DNA of 5,709 nt from UBA11612 sp963976395 (GCA_963976395.1 CAXBLG010000124.1:1-5709), one strand, 5' to 3'. Counted from the first letter of the stretch, positions 1 through 5,709 are shown. Translations and numbers: made by a program. The notes: generated by a model from the sequence alone, not told the origin.

Positions 1-199
1 TCTTAAATCCGCCATTGCCCTTCATCTCGATAAGTATAGTCCGGCTATCGATGGCCGGAGAGTTTTCGATGCGGGAAAGCTGAATGCACTGCTGAGTGTC
101 CCCAATATTTTCACCTGCTGCGTATGCACTTGCCGACAAGGCGATCAGAGCACCTAGCGCGAGTATTGTTGAGGGCAGTGATTTTGGAAACGTTTTCAT
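1..199 (-). CDS. Small secreted protein, DUF6491-like, C-terminus outside the window
   Basis: The minus-strand frame opens with ATG at 199 and runs off the left edge after 66 codons, so only the N-terminal part is seen. Residues 1 to about 28 form a clear Sec signal peptide: MKTF start, a hydrophobic core rich in L, A and I, then an ASAYAAG cleavage region. The mature part has a cysteine in QQCIQLSRIENS followed by AIDSRTILIEM. This resembles the opening of DUF6491 proteins (a Cys, an R-I pair, then a D-x-x-T-I-L-x-x-M stretch), a family of small periplasmic proteins of unknown function common in sphingomonads and xanthomonads. A purine-rich AGGGAA lies 6 bases before the ATG. The gene diverges from the receptor gene at 535. 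The reading frame and signal peptide are seen directly; the family assignment rests on memory of the motif and is moderate at best. Confidence 0.6.
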   Translation of the reverse strand, partial: MKTFPKSLPSTILALGALIALSASAYAAGENIGDTQQCIQLSRIENSPAIDSRTILIEMKGNGGFK

Positions 200-233
200 C
201 GCGGTTCCCTTCATTCCTTAAAACAATATTTTT

Positions 234-243
234 CCCTTAAGGG
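234..243. repeat. 10-bp perfect palindrome CCCTTAAGGG
   Basis: The ten bases are self-complementary. They lie 35 bases upstream of the minus-strand gene start, where a repressor or activator site would be expected. No more copies are seen in the window, and a 10-bp palindrome can arise by chance, so the operator role is only a possibility. Confidence 0.3.
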
Positions 244-520
244 TGAACTGAATATACACCCCAAAATAGGGCGGAATTATGAGTTCCATGTGGATTTTCG
301 GTGAGGCAGGGCAAGCAAAACCGGGAAGTAGGCGAGGGTCTGATCTGCCGAGCCACACTTTATCTGCGCTTTCCGTAAGTAAATTCTCAAGGTGTGGCGG
401 GTCACGCGGGCTTCGAGGCAGTTATTTTATGTAATGCGTAGAAAATATGTGTATTATATACGCGATATGAACGGAGCGTATTTCGTTCTTGGGAGAAGAC
501 ATTGTTTGGTTAGGCGTAAA

Positions 521-529
521 GGGGGGGGG
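521..529 (+). repeat. Run of nine G overlapping the receptor ribosome binding site
   Basis: Nine consecutive G follow AAA and end five bases before the ATG at 535. The run takes the place of a normal Shine-Dalgarno sequence: GGGGG can pair with the CCUCC of 16S rRNA with one G-U pair. A homopolymer of this length is prone to slippage, which would change the spacing to the start codon. In other bacteria such tracts before surface-protein genes are known to vary expression; whether this one does is inference. Confidence 0.6.
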
Positions 530-534
530 ATTCC

Positions 535-1779
535 ATGCGTCATACTATCAATCATGTATCAATGCAGCGCGGCTTGAAATACTCAACTGCAATTGGACTA
601 GCGGCCGCAACGGTATTGGGGCTCATGACGCCGGCAGTCGCCCAAGAGGCGCAGCAGACGGCGCAGGCAGTAACCGGCATCGAAGAAATCATTGTTACCG
701 CGCGTCGGCGCGAAGAAAATATTCAACAGGTTCCGATTTCCATTACCGCATTTACGGCGGATGATTTGCGGAAAATGAATATTACCACATCCCGCCAGCT
801 TGGAGAGCTCACGCCGAGTTACGTGGAAGATTCCGTTTATGGGCGTGATCGTGGTGGATTCGAACGCCTCCGTAGTATTCCGGGTGTACGTGCTTATTTC
901 GCTGAGGCGCCCGTAGGAAGCAGCGCGGGTGCGGGTGGTTACTACGATCTTGAAAATGTTCAAGTGCTTGTCGGTCCGCAAGGGACTTTGTTCGGTATCA
1001 ATGCGGTTGGCGGCGCGATCCTACGCGAGCCGAAGCGTCCGGATAACAAGCTCGGAGGCTATGCGCTTGTCGGCGCAGGAAGCTACAATCAATACCTGCT
1101 TGGCGGGGCGATTAACATGCCATTTGTTCCTGACAAGATTATGGCCCGCGTAGCTGTTCAACGTGAGAAACGTGATGGATTTACGAGAATCGCCAGCAAC
1201 GACCTTTATGTCGATGACGTAAACTATACGGCCTATCGCATCGGTCTAACTCTGAAGCCGTTCGATGGGCTCGAAAACTATACGGTGTATGATACCCGGT
1301 CATCACACACGAACGGACCGTCGCGCTTTTTACAATTCGTAAACCCAGCAGGCTTCACCAGTTTCGCGGCCTTTGCGATTGGTCAGCAGGAGGCATTGGG
1401 GAAAAGCGTTCAGCTTGGGTCGAGCTACGCGGCCGAGGACACTTATGAACGCTCAAGGTATGTCGCTCTTGTCAACAATACGACATGGGATGTAACCGAT
1501 AACATCACCCTAAAAAATATTTTCAGCTATTCGCACTCCGATGCGTTGGACAACTACGAGTGGGACGGCACAACCTTTCCCATGATCGAACTCTATGCCG
1601 ATCAGGACGCTGATTTTGGTGCAAAGGAAGTGACCTACACTGAAGAGCTTCAGGCACAAGGTGATTTTCTGGACGGCAAGCTCAACATGGTTGTTGGCGG
1701 GTTTATGGCGTACACCGGCTATCCTAGTCCTCGCGACCGGTGCGATGGGAATCGCGTTTGGCGGTCTTCCCAATTGTAG
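535..1779 (+). CDS. TonB-dependent outer-membrane receptor, N-terminal part, cut short by a frameshift
   Basis: This is the first half of an energy-dependent outer-membrane importer. Residues 1-36 are a signal peptide with likely cleavage at AVA|QE. The TonB box region IEEIIVTARRREE is at about 49-61. The plug follows to about residue 170, with GPQGTLFG at 147-154 and GINAVGG at 154-160, where most relatives have Arg after the Gly. Barrel strands follow (for example YALVGAGSYNQYLLGGAINMP). The start at 535 is chosen over ATG 562 because only 535 has a G-rich binding site at the right distance. Normal barrel sequence continues to GGFMAYTGYPSP (about residue 398); the last 15 or so residues, ending SSQL, are out of frame and do not look like receptor. 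The barrel resumes in the next frame (see 1661-2821). Together the halves would give about 760 residues, normal for the family. Substrate is unknown; sphingomonad receptors of this style often lie near aromatic or steroid catabolism genes. Confidence 0.85.
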   Translation: MRHTINHVSMQRGLKYSTAIGLAAATVLGLMTPAVAQEAQQTAQAVTGIEEIIVTARRREENIQQVPISITAFTADDLRKMNITTSRQLGELTPSYVEDSVYGRDRGGFERLRSIPGVRAYFAEAPVGSSAGAGGYYDLENVQVLVGPQGTLFGINAVGGAILREPKRPDNKLGGYALVGAGSYNQYLLGGAINMPFVPDKIMARVAVQREKRDGFTRIASNDLYVDDVNYTAYRIGLTLKPFDGLENYTVYDTRSSHTNGPSRFLQFVNPAGFTSFAAFAIGQQEALGKSVQLGSSYAAEDTYERSRYVALVNNTTWDVTDNITLKNIFSYSHSDALDNYEWDGTTFPMIELYADQDADFGAKEVTYTEELQAQGDFLDGKLNMVVGGFMAYTGYPSPRDRCDGNRVWRSSQL

Positions 1780-2821
1780 CCAAAATGACAGCATTACGCG
1801 TGCTCAGGGGCTGTTTGGCCAGGCTACCGTCGATCTTTCGCTTATATCGCCGAGCCTAGATGGATTTAACTTTACGGCCGGCTACCGGCACAGCTGGGAT
1901 TATCTGAAGAGGAAAAATAGATCAACGAATCGGACCACTGGGGCCTGCGCCTTGGCAAATGCCGGTCCGAATTGCTTTGTGTCTCAAAGCGGTAGTTGGA
2001 CAGCTCCGAATTGGTCCTTCCAGTTGGACTACAGATTCGACTCCGACAAAATGGTCTACGTGACGGTAAGCAGAGCCTATTCACGAGGGACGCTTAATAA
2101 CCCCGATCTACCAGCTGCGCTTCGGCTGGTCGACCCGCAATTCAACACCAATTATGAAGGGGGTGTAAAAGCTGATTGGAATGTGGGCTCATCACAGCTG
2201 AGGACCAATTTATCGGTATTTTACAATCATTTTGCTGACATCCAAGAGATTGCTACGGGCTCATATGTTGATCAGCAGGGCAATCAACGTATCACCGGGG
2301 TCACATTGAATGCGGCGAAGGCGCGCATTGTCGGATTTGAAACAAGCATTCAAATCGTTCTATCGGACCAGTTCGAAATTTCGGGCGGATACGTATTTGC
2401 CGACGCTAAGTATCTCAATTTTGACTCGTTAGACCCATCTACCGGTTTGCCGGTATCACTCGCCGATCGACGGTTCGAGTATCATGCAAAACATCGTGGC
2501 AATGTTACGCTCAGGTACAATGTGCCTCTCGATCAGTCGGTTGGTGAAATCAGCGCGCAAGCGACTGCATCAATTACAAGCCACCAAACGGGTCTCGATG
2601 ACGGATCGCCTATCGCGCCATGGTCTCGTTCAAAGCTCGATCTACGAGCTGATTGGGCTAGTATTTATGGATATCCGGTGGATTTTTCGATCTCTGCCAC
2701 TAACGTCACAAATCATAGGTATTCAATTATCGGCTTCAACCTGTACCAGACGCTCGGCATCATAACGACCCAGTATGCGGAGCCCAGGATGATCTCCGGT
2801 ACTCTACGGTATAGGTTTTAA
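1661..2821 (+). CDS. TonB-dependent receptor, C-terminal beta-barrel part, separated by frameshift
   Basis: This frame holds the rest of the receptor barrel. The open frame can be started at a GTG at 1661, but that part only shadows the upstream half. Receptor-like sequence begins near 1730 (ATGAMGIAFGGLPN) and continues through TRAQGLFGQATVDL, FTAGYRHSWDY, a WTAPNWSFQLDYRF strand, VYVTVSRAYSRG and YEGGVKADW, which are typical of late strands in this family. It ends in LRYRF and a stop; a terminal aromatic residue is the usual signal for barrel insertion by the BAM machinery. It has no signal peptide or plug, so alone it could not work as a receptor. The frame is one base ahead of the N-terminal part, so the break is either one extra base or two missing bases. 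The absence of further stops suggests a recent mutation or a sequence error. The gene is followed by a strong terminator. Confidence 0.82.
   Translation: MIFWTASSTWLLAGLWRTPAILVLATGAMGIAFGGLPNCSQNDSITRAQGLFGQATVDLSLISPSLDGFNFTAGYRHSWDYLKRKNRSTNRTTGACALANAGPNCFVSQSGSWTAPNWSFQLDYRFDSDKMVYVTVSRAYSRGTLNNPDLPAALRLVDPQFNTNYEGGVKADWNVGSSQLRTNLSVFYNHFADIQEIATGSYVDQQGNQRITGVTLNAAKARIVGFETSIQIVLSDQFEISGGYVFADAKYLNFDSLDPSTGLPVSLADRRFEYHAKHRGNVTLRYNVPLDQSVGEISAQATASITSHQTGLDDGSPIAPWSRSKLDLRADWASIYGYPVDFSISATNVTNHRYSIIGFNLYQTLGIITTQYAEPRMISGTLRYRF
1715..1745 (+). other. Frameshift zone joining the two receptor halves
   Basis: Receptor-like residues are read in the first frame up to about GGFMAYTGYPSP and in the second frame from about LATGAMGIAF, so the break lies between. 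The sequence here contains TCCTAGTCCTCGCG with repeated TCCT. Loss of a CT from an original CCTCTCGCG would restore PSPLATGAMG, as would removal of one base nearby. No slippery heptamer followed by a strong hairpin was noticed, so programmed frameshifting is unlikely. Confidence 0.75.
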
Positions 2822-2867
2822 GTCGTAATCTGCAGTATTTAGAAACACTAACTTGATAGCTGTATCG

Positions 2868-2909
2868 AAAACGGCGCGATGCTCATCCCTGAGTACCGCG
2901 CCGTTTTTT
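2868..2909. terminator. Strong hairpin terminator between convergent genes
   Basis: AAAACGGCGCG (2868-2878) pairs perfectly with CGCGCCGTTTT (2897-2907). After one A:C mismatch, a further stem (TGCTCA with TGAGTA, one G-U pair) closes on a TCCC loop. Six T follow on the plus strand (2904-2909), which makes a classic Rho-independent terminator for the receptor gene. On the minus strand the same hairpin is followed by four T, so it may also stop transcription of the Sel1-repeat gene ending at 2942. Confidence 0.9.
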
Positions 2910-2941
2910 ATTTCCAAACCTTAGAGTGATAACAGCGGTTG

Positions 2942-3655
2942 TTACTGCACCGCCCATTCACTTGTTAAGGTTTCCGCCTTGGCAATTTGTGCGGGCGTCA
3001 TCCGAGCTTCTAGATCAGAACGTGCCGTTGCGGCCTGATCACGCTGTTCGGCATCTGTTGCGTTATTTTCTGCAAGGCTGAGCCACTTAAAGGCCCGCAC
3101 AAAATCCTGCGGCGCCTCATCACTGACCAGCAGCAATCCTAGATTATATTGCGCGCCGGTGTGGCCTTTATTGGCGGCCATTTGGAACCACTTAACGGCC
3201 GTAGCATTATCTTTCGCGACACCTTTGCCGGTGTAATACAGGAACGCAAGATTCACTTGGGCGTCCAGATTGCCTTGCTCAGCGGGACCGGTGTACCACT
3301 TCGCGGCTTCGACTCCGTTCACCGCAACGCCAGTGCCGGAATCAAGCAAGCGCGCCAAGTTAAACTGCGCCTCTACATTTCCTTGTTCCGCAGCTTTGCG
3401 AAACCAGTTTGCAGCCTGCGCGTAATCTTGCGACACGCCTGTTCCGGTAAGATAAAGCGTTGCCAGACTATATTGGGCGTAATCGTTACCCGCTTCTGCG
3501 GCACTCGTATAAAGCCGCAATGCTTCATCGTAGTTGCCCTGCTGTTCCGCCTCGTAACCGGCGACAGCATCTTCATAAGGGCCCGCTACGGCGGGGCTAG
3601 CCAAACTGAGCGCAACAATAAGAGTTACGAGCCAGTTGCGAACATCAGTAGTCAT
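2942..3655 (-). CDS. Secreted Sel1-repeat protein
   Basis: A 237-residue protein with a signal peptide at residues 1-24 (hydrophobic core LIVALSLAS, cleavage AVA|GP), so it is probably periplasmic. A half repeat at about 26-56 (YEAEQQGNYDEALRLY) is followed by three 36-residue Sel1-like repeats at 57-92, 93-128 and 129-164, each with the pattern A-Q-x-x-L-A-x-L-Y-x-x-G-x-G-V and a following W-(F/Y) helix. A shorter degenerate fourth repeat lies at about 165-197. The C-terminal RMTPAQIAKAETLTSEW is a tail often seen in bacterial Sel1 proteins. Sel1 repeats form paired helices that bind other proteins; the partner is not known. A good binding site, GGAGG, lies 6 bases before the ATG. The gene follows the TetR gene on the same strand after about 130 bases and converges on the receptor. 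A role in the catabolic locus is not evident; it may be a neighbour only. Confidence 0.9.
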   Translation of the reverse strand: MTTDVRNWLVTLIVALSLASPAVAGPYEDAVAGYEAEQQGNYDEALRLYTSAAEAGNDYAQYSLATLYLTGTGVSQDYAQAANWFRKAAEQGNVEAQFNLARLLDSGTGVAVNGVEAAKWYTGPAEQGNLDAQVNLAFLYYTGKGVAKDNATAVKWFQMAANKGHTGAQYNLGLLLVSDEAPQDFVRAFKWLSLAENNATDAEQRDQAATARSDLEARMTPAQIAKAETLTSEWAVQ

Positions 3656-3695
3656 ATCAATCCTCCAGGTTATTCAGCTTTCTGTGTTTGAATCT

Positions 3696-3716
3696 CCGAT
3701 GAACATGAAACATCGG
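3696..3716. repeat. Inverted repeat CCGATG-N9-CATCGG upstream of the Sel1 gene
   Basis: Two perfect 6-bp arms with a 9-base spacer lie about 40 bases upstream of the Sel1-repeat start, between it and the TetR gene. No T run follows on either strand, so it is not a classic terminator. It may be a regulator site or mRNA leader hairpin, or may be chance. Confidence 0.35.
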
Positions 3717-3785
3717 CAGCGACCATATCTTCGTCGACGCACCATGGCTACCCATGCACCCGCCAGAGGGTCATATTTGCCGAAT

Positions 3786-4442
3786 TTAAAGGGTGTGCTG
3801 TGGTGCCGTGCCTTCGCAGATGGGGATTTTACTTATATCCGCTGTGTGTTCCGGCCATCCGTCGAGAAGAATTGCCGCCGCCCGGTGCGCAACCCGCGCA
3901 GAGTCCAAATACCCTTCCTGGGCTGTTATAATCGAGCCTTTCATTAGGGTGTGCCAGGCATATGCGAAATCATCGATATCGGCCAAACCGGCCTGGGCGG
4001 CTAAGCTGCGCACAAATGTGCGGATATTACATAAATACTGCGCCGCAGCATGATGCGTGGGTTCGTTGCGCTGTGTTTCGAGAAGGACATTGATGAAGGA
4101 GCAACCTTCCAGATTCGGCTGTTGGAACCATTCGTGAAAGACGTCAAAGATCGTGAGGAGGCGTTCACGAGGTGTAGTGGCGCGCCGCTTTACCTCGTTT
4201 TGGAACCATTGAACCGTCCATCGTTCTTCTCGCATCGCAAGGAAAGCTTGGATCAGATCATTTTTACTGGGAAAGTATTTGTAAAAAGAGGCTTTGGCGA
4301 CACCTGCACGGGCGATGATTGCGTCGACACCAGTCGCACCTAGGCCTTGATTTGAGAACAGATCGTAGGCAGCTGCCAAAATGCGCTCCCGAACGCTCCC
4401 GTCGCCGGTTTGTGTGTTGGTTTCCATTATTTTCATGCTCAT
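3786..4442 (-). CDS. TetR/AcrR-family transcriptional repressor
   Basis: A 218-residue regulator from the chosen ATG at 4442. The N-terminal DNA-binding domain is typical: RERILAAAYDLFSNQGLGAT (about 18-37), then the helix-turn-helix VDAIIARAGVAKASFYKYFPSK (about 39-60) with the family hallmark FYKYFPSK. The C-terminal ligand-binding domain contains LEGCSFINVLLE (about 111-122), a motif shared by a common TetR subgroup. Other starts are possible: TTG 4454 (directly after an in-frame stop), ATG 4436 and ATG 4427; none has a clear Shine-Dalgarno sequence, so the first residues are uncertain. The gene diverges from the hydratase gene at 4649, the classic layout for a TetR protein that represses its neighbour and itself until an effector, often a pathway intermediate, binds. 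The perfect inverted repeat at 4569-4592 is the likely operator. The effector cannot be told from sequence. Confidence 0.92.
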   Translation of the reverse strand: MSMKIMETNTQTGDGSVRERILAAAYDLFSNQGLGATGVDAIIARAGVAKASFYKYFPSKNDLIQAFLAMREERWTVQWFQNEVKRRATTPRERLLTIFDVFHEWFQQPNLEGCSFINVLLETQRNEPTHHAAAQYLCNIRTFVRSLAAQAGLADIDDFAYAWHTLMKGSIITAQEGYLDSARVAHRAAAILLDGWPEHTADISKIPICEGTAPQHTL

Positions 4443-4488
4443 GAATGTGGCCAACTAGCGCTTGAATTCGTGGACATCCAATCAGTCT

Positions 4489-4519
4489 ACTATAGTGGGG
4501 GAAATGCGAACACCGGCAA
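4489..4519 (-). promoter_or_regulatory. Possible promoter of the TetR gene
   Basis: On the minus strand TTGCCG (4514-4519) can serve as -35. TATAGT (4489-4494) with 19-base spacing, or ACTATA (4491-4496) with 17, can serve as -10. The -10 area includes the 8-bp palindrome ACTATAGT (4489-4496). The distance to the ATG at 4442 is suitable. The match to sigma-70 consensus is only partial. Confidence 0.3.
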
Positions 4520-4568
4520 TAGGTGGTAATTATCCGTGTATGTGTATTTTAGATGTTGAGCTGCTGGG

Positions 4569-4592
4569 AATAGTTTCTCCCACGAAACTATT
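4569..4592. promoter_or_regulatory. Candidate TetR operator: perfect 9-6-9 inverted repeat
   Basis: AATAGTTTC (4569-4577) and GAAACTATT (4584-4592) are exact reverse complements around the spacer TCCCAC, giving a 24-base dyad. It is the longest perfect dyad I found in the gaps outside the terminator. It lies between the divergent TetR and hydratase genes, 57 bases before the hydratase start, where it could cover the hydratase promoter. Size and position fit a TetR dimer or pair of dimers. No T run follows, so a terminator is unlikely. Confidence 0.65.
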
Positions 4593-4648
4593 GTGTCGGC
4601 GGAGTATAGATTAGAACATTTCAAAGAATTCGTAGGAGGAGGGGCTAG

Positions 4649-5425
4649 ATGACCGATCAGGCTGAAACGATTGCGCGCGATCTGTTCAATCAGCATGAAG
4701 CACGCGAGAAATTTGTAGCATTTCCAGAGAGGATGGACTCGCAGGAAAGTGCTTATGCAGTGCAAGACGCGTTGGTGCCGATGCTTGTTAAAAAGTACGG
4801 CACTAAAGTGGCTGGCTATAAAATTGCACTCACCTCTAAGCAAACTCAGGAATGGCTAAAAATCAACCAGCCATGCAGTGGTCAGATTTTGGCGAGCCGT
4901 GTGCATCAGTCTCCCTTTACGACTAAGATTTCCGATTGGATGAATTTTGGCATTGAAACCGAGGTCTGTGTTGTGTTGGATCGCGACCTGCCATCGGAGT
5001 GCTCATTCGAAGAGGTTCAGAAAAGTCTCCGCTCTGTTCACTGCGCGTACGAACTCGTCGAAGACCGTTGTGCGGATTTAACAAAGCTTGATCCGAAGTC
5101 TTTGGTCGCCGACAACAGTTGGAATGGCGGCATTGTTATGGGGCCGGGAACGGCGCCCAACTTTGATCTTTCAAAACGGGCGGGCCGGCTAAAGGTGAAT
5201 GGCGAAGTTGTGCACGAAGGTACAACCGAGGAAACCATGGGAGGAAATCCAATCAACGTCGTGATGTGGCTCGCCCGAAATCTGGGTGCGCGGGGTATGC
5301 AGATCAAGGCGGGGGATGTCATCATCACCGGCAGCATTATTGCCACCCAGTTTCCTAAAGCGGGTGAAACTCTCGTTTTTGATGTTGACGGGATTCCACC
5401 GGTGGAATTGCGGGTGACAGCTTAG
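4649..5425 (+). CDS. 2-keto-4-pentenoate hydratase family protein (FAH superfamily)
   Basis: A 258-residue cytoplasmic enzyme, full length for the MhpD/TesE/HpaH group (about 260). Members add water to 2-hydroxypenta-2,4-dienoate or related 2-oxo-enoates after meta ring cleavage, giving 4-hydroxy-2-oxo acids for an aldolase; close relatives decarboxylate 4-oxalocrotonate. Seen in sequence: GYKIALTSK (56-64) with the conserved Lys58; GIETEV with Glu103 and Glu105; and YELVEDR with Glu135. These glutamates match the divalent-metal ligands of the family. PINVVMWLARNLG (201-213) and GDVIITGS (222-229) are typical C-terminal motifs. A very strong binding site (AGGAGGAGGGG, 4634-4644) sets the start. 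It diverges from the TetR gene and is probably repressed by it. Exact substrate is open: hydratase and decarboxylase branches cannot be separated by eye, and no aldolase or dehydrogenase partner is in the window, so a gene symbol is withheld. Confidence 0.9.
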   Translation: MTDQAETIARDLFNQHEAREKFVAFPERMDSQESAYAVQDALVPMLVKKYGTKVAGYKIALTSKQTQEWLKINQPCSGQILASRVHQSPFTTKISDWMNFGIETEVCVVLDRDLPSECSFEEVQKSLRSVHCAYELVEDRCADLTKLDPKSLVADNSWNGGIVMGPGTAPNFDLSKRAGRLKVNGEVVHEGTTEETMGGNPINVVMWLARNLGARGMQIKAGDVIITGSIIATQFPKAGETLVFDVDGIPPVELRVTA

Positions 5426-5451
5426 CGAGCGCAAGAGTATCTCCTAAGGCC

Positions 5452-5461
5452 TTGTATACAA
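5452..5461. promoter_or_regulatory. 10-bp palindrome TTGTATACAA, possible GntR-type operator
   Basis: A perfect palindrome 116 bases upstream of the start at 5578. Palindromes of the TTGT...ACAA form are common operators for FadR-type GntR regulators, and the gene that follows looks like the N-terminus of such a protein, so self-regulation is plausible. The site is short and seen only once in exact form. Confidence 0.4.
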
Positions 5462-5518
5462 TTCTGTTTTTGGGAAGTAGCTGCGATAAAACGGCGTCAT
5501 TTAACTCGTCTCGGAAAA

Positions 5519-5546
5519 TTGTACTGAGCGAGCCGTATCCGATACA
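5519..5546 (+). promoter_or_regulatory. Possible promoter with overlapping 11-bp inverted repeat before the last gene
   Basis: TTGTAC (5519-5524) and GATACA (5541-5546), spaced by 16 bases, form a weak sigma-70-like promoter ending about 31 bases before the ATG at 5578. The perfect inverted repeat GTATC-C-GATAC (5535-5545) overlaps the -10 box, where a repressor would block transcription. Both box matches are only three of six, so this is a suggestion. Confidence 0.3.
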
Positions 5547-5577
5547 CTTTTGAGATTAGAAAATAGGGAGGGCCACC

Positions 5578-5709
5578 ATGTCCGTAACAGACAAGCCATG
5601 TGCCGCGTCCGGTGGCGCGGAAAAGAATTCCGAATGTTCCGCTAATTCAGCTGCGCCCGAGGGTCACAACAGCATTGTGGATGCAGTGCGGCAAGGTGTT
5701 CACCGCCGC
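5578..5709 (+). CDS. N-terminus of a possible GntR-family regulator, cut by the window edge
   Basis: ATG at 5578 follows a strong binding site (GGGAGG, 6 bases away) and the frame stays open for 44 codons to the right edge. The first 30 or so residues are polar and low in complexity, rich in Ala, Ser, Gly and Glu with two cysteines (8 and 20), as in a disordered leader. Then comes HNSIVDAVRQGVHRR, which resembles the start of the GntR winged helix, where a helix of the form I-x-x-A-I-x-x-G precedes the usual LxPGxRL motif; that motif would lie beyond the edge. Palindromes just upstream fit an autoregulated GntR gene. The gene is certain from the start site, but the family call is inferred from about 15 residues; another DNA-binding protein or an enzyme with a polar leader is possible. 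It lies 152 bases after the hydratase on the same strand. Confidence 0.55.
   Translation, partial: MSVTDKPCAASGGAEKNSECSANSAAPEGHNSIVDAVRQGVHRR

Larger units (their letters stand above)
200..534. promoter_or_regulatory. Divergent intergenic region before the receptor and the DUF6491-like gene
   Basis: No convincing gene lies in these 335 bases; a small open frame starting at 392 overlaps the receptor start and has no family-like sequence. The region must hold the promoters for both diverging genes. Near the minus-strand gene, a weak TTCAGT/TATTGT pair with 18-base spacing can be read on the minus strand, with the palindrome at 234-243 between the two boxes. Near the receptor, an AT-rich stretch at about 421-460 (TATTAT at 452-457) could be a -10 region, but no good -35 fits it. 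I cannot name a promoter with confidence. Confidence 0.4.

Noticed and set aside
392..577. Short plus-strand open frame in the gap before the receptor
   Set aside because: Its sequence is rich in Arg and Tyr with no family-like pattern, it runs over the receptor start, and it has no good binding site. It is most likely a chance frame.
1661..1779. Programmed ribosomal frameshift joining the two receptor halves
   Set aside because: No slippery heptamer with a downstream stimulatory hairpin was noticed, and receptors of this family are normally made from one continuous frame.
3149..3691. 180-codon plus-strand frame opposite the Sel1-repeat gene
   Set aside because: It is the antisense shadow of a clear repeat protein; its length comes from the repeated codon pattern of the real gene.
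4464..4633. Direct repeat GAATTCGT at 4464-4471 and 4626-4633
   Set aside because: Eight-base direct repeats this far apart occur by chance, and no further identity surrounds the copies.
4490..4843. 117-codon minus-strand frame over the TetR-hydratase gap
   Set aside because: It overlaps the well-supported hydratase start and the promoter region, and its translation shows no recognisable protein features.
1..5709. Mobile element, CRISPR array or defence system
   Set aside because: No transposase, integrase, regularly spaced repeats, terminal inverted repeats or tRNA-like attachment site was found on either strand.

Overview
The window looks like chromosomal DNA from an alphaproteobacterium, most likely a sphingomonad or close relative. 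The support is the style of its TonB-dependent receptor (long N-terminal signal, IVTARRREE TonB-box region, GPQGTLFG plug motif), a DUF6491-like secreted protein, a Sel1-repeat secreted protein and a meta-cleavage-type hydratase. This placement is inference from protein style. No rRNA, tRNA, CRISPR array, insertion sequence or phage gene is visible.

Left part (1-2910): a truncated small secreted-protein gene on the minus strand diverges from a large TonB-dependent outer-membrane receptor gene on the plus strand. A 335-base gap separates them and holds a 10-bp palindrome, and a run of nine G lies directly before the receptor start. The receptor reading frame is broken near 1715-1745: the N-terminal half (signal, plug, first barrel strands) is in one frame and the rest of the barrel, down to the terminal phenylalanine, is in another. 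It is either a recent pseudogene or carries a sequence error. A strong hairpin terminator follows at 2868-2909.

Middle (2942-4442): two minus-strand genes, a secreted Sel1-repeat protein and a TetR-family repressor. The Sel1 gene converges on the receptor and shares the terminator region with it.

Right part (4443-5709): the TetR gene diverges from a 2-keto-4-pentenoate hydratase-family gene (FAH fold). The intergenic region carries a perfect 9-6-9 inverted repeat, a good candidate operator. After the hydratase comes a gap with two more short palindromes, one of them TTGTATACAA. The gap leads into the start of a gene cut by the window edge that resembles the N-terminus of a GntR-family regulator.

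A reasonable working model is a small catabolic locus for an aromatic, steroid or similar compound. The receptor would import the substrate, the hydratase would act on a dienoate intermediate, and the TetR and possible GntR proteins would provide substrate-responsive control. Which compound is involved cannot be read from this window. I see no clearly novel system; the points most worth checking are the broken receptor, its G9 leader and the candidate operators.
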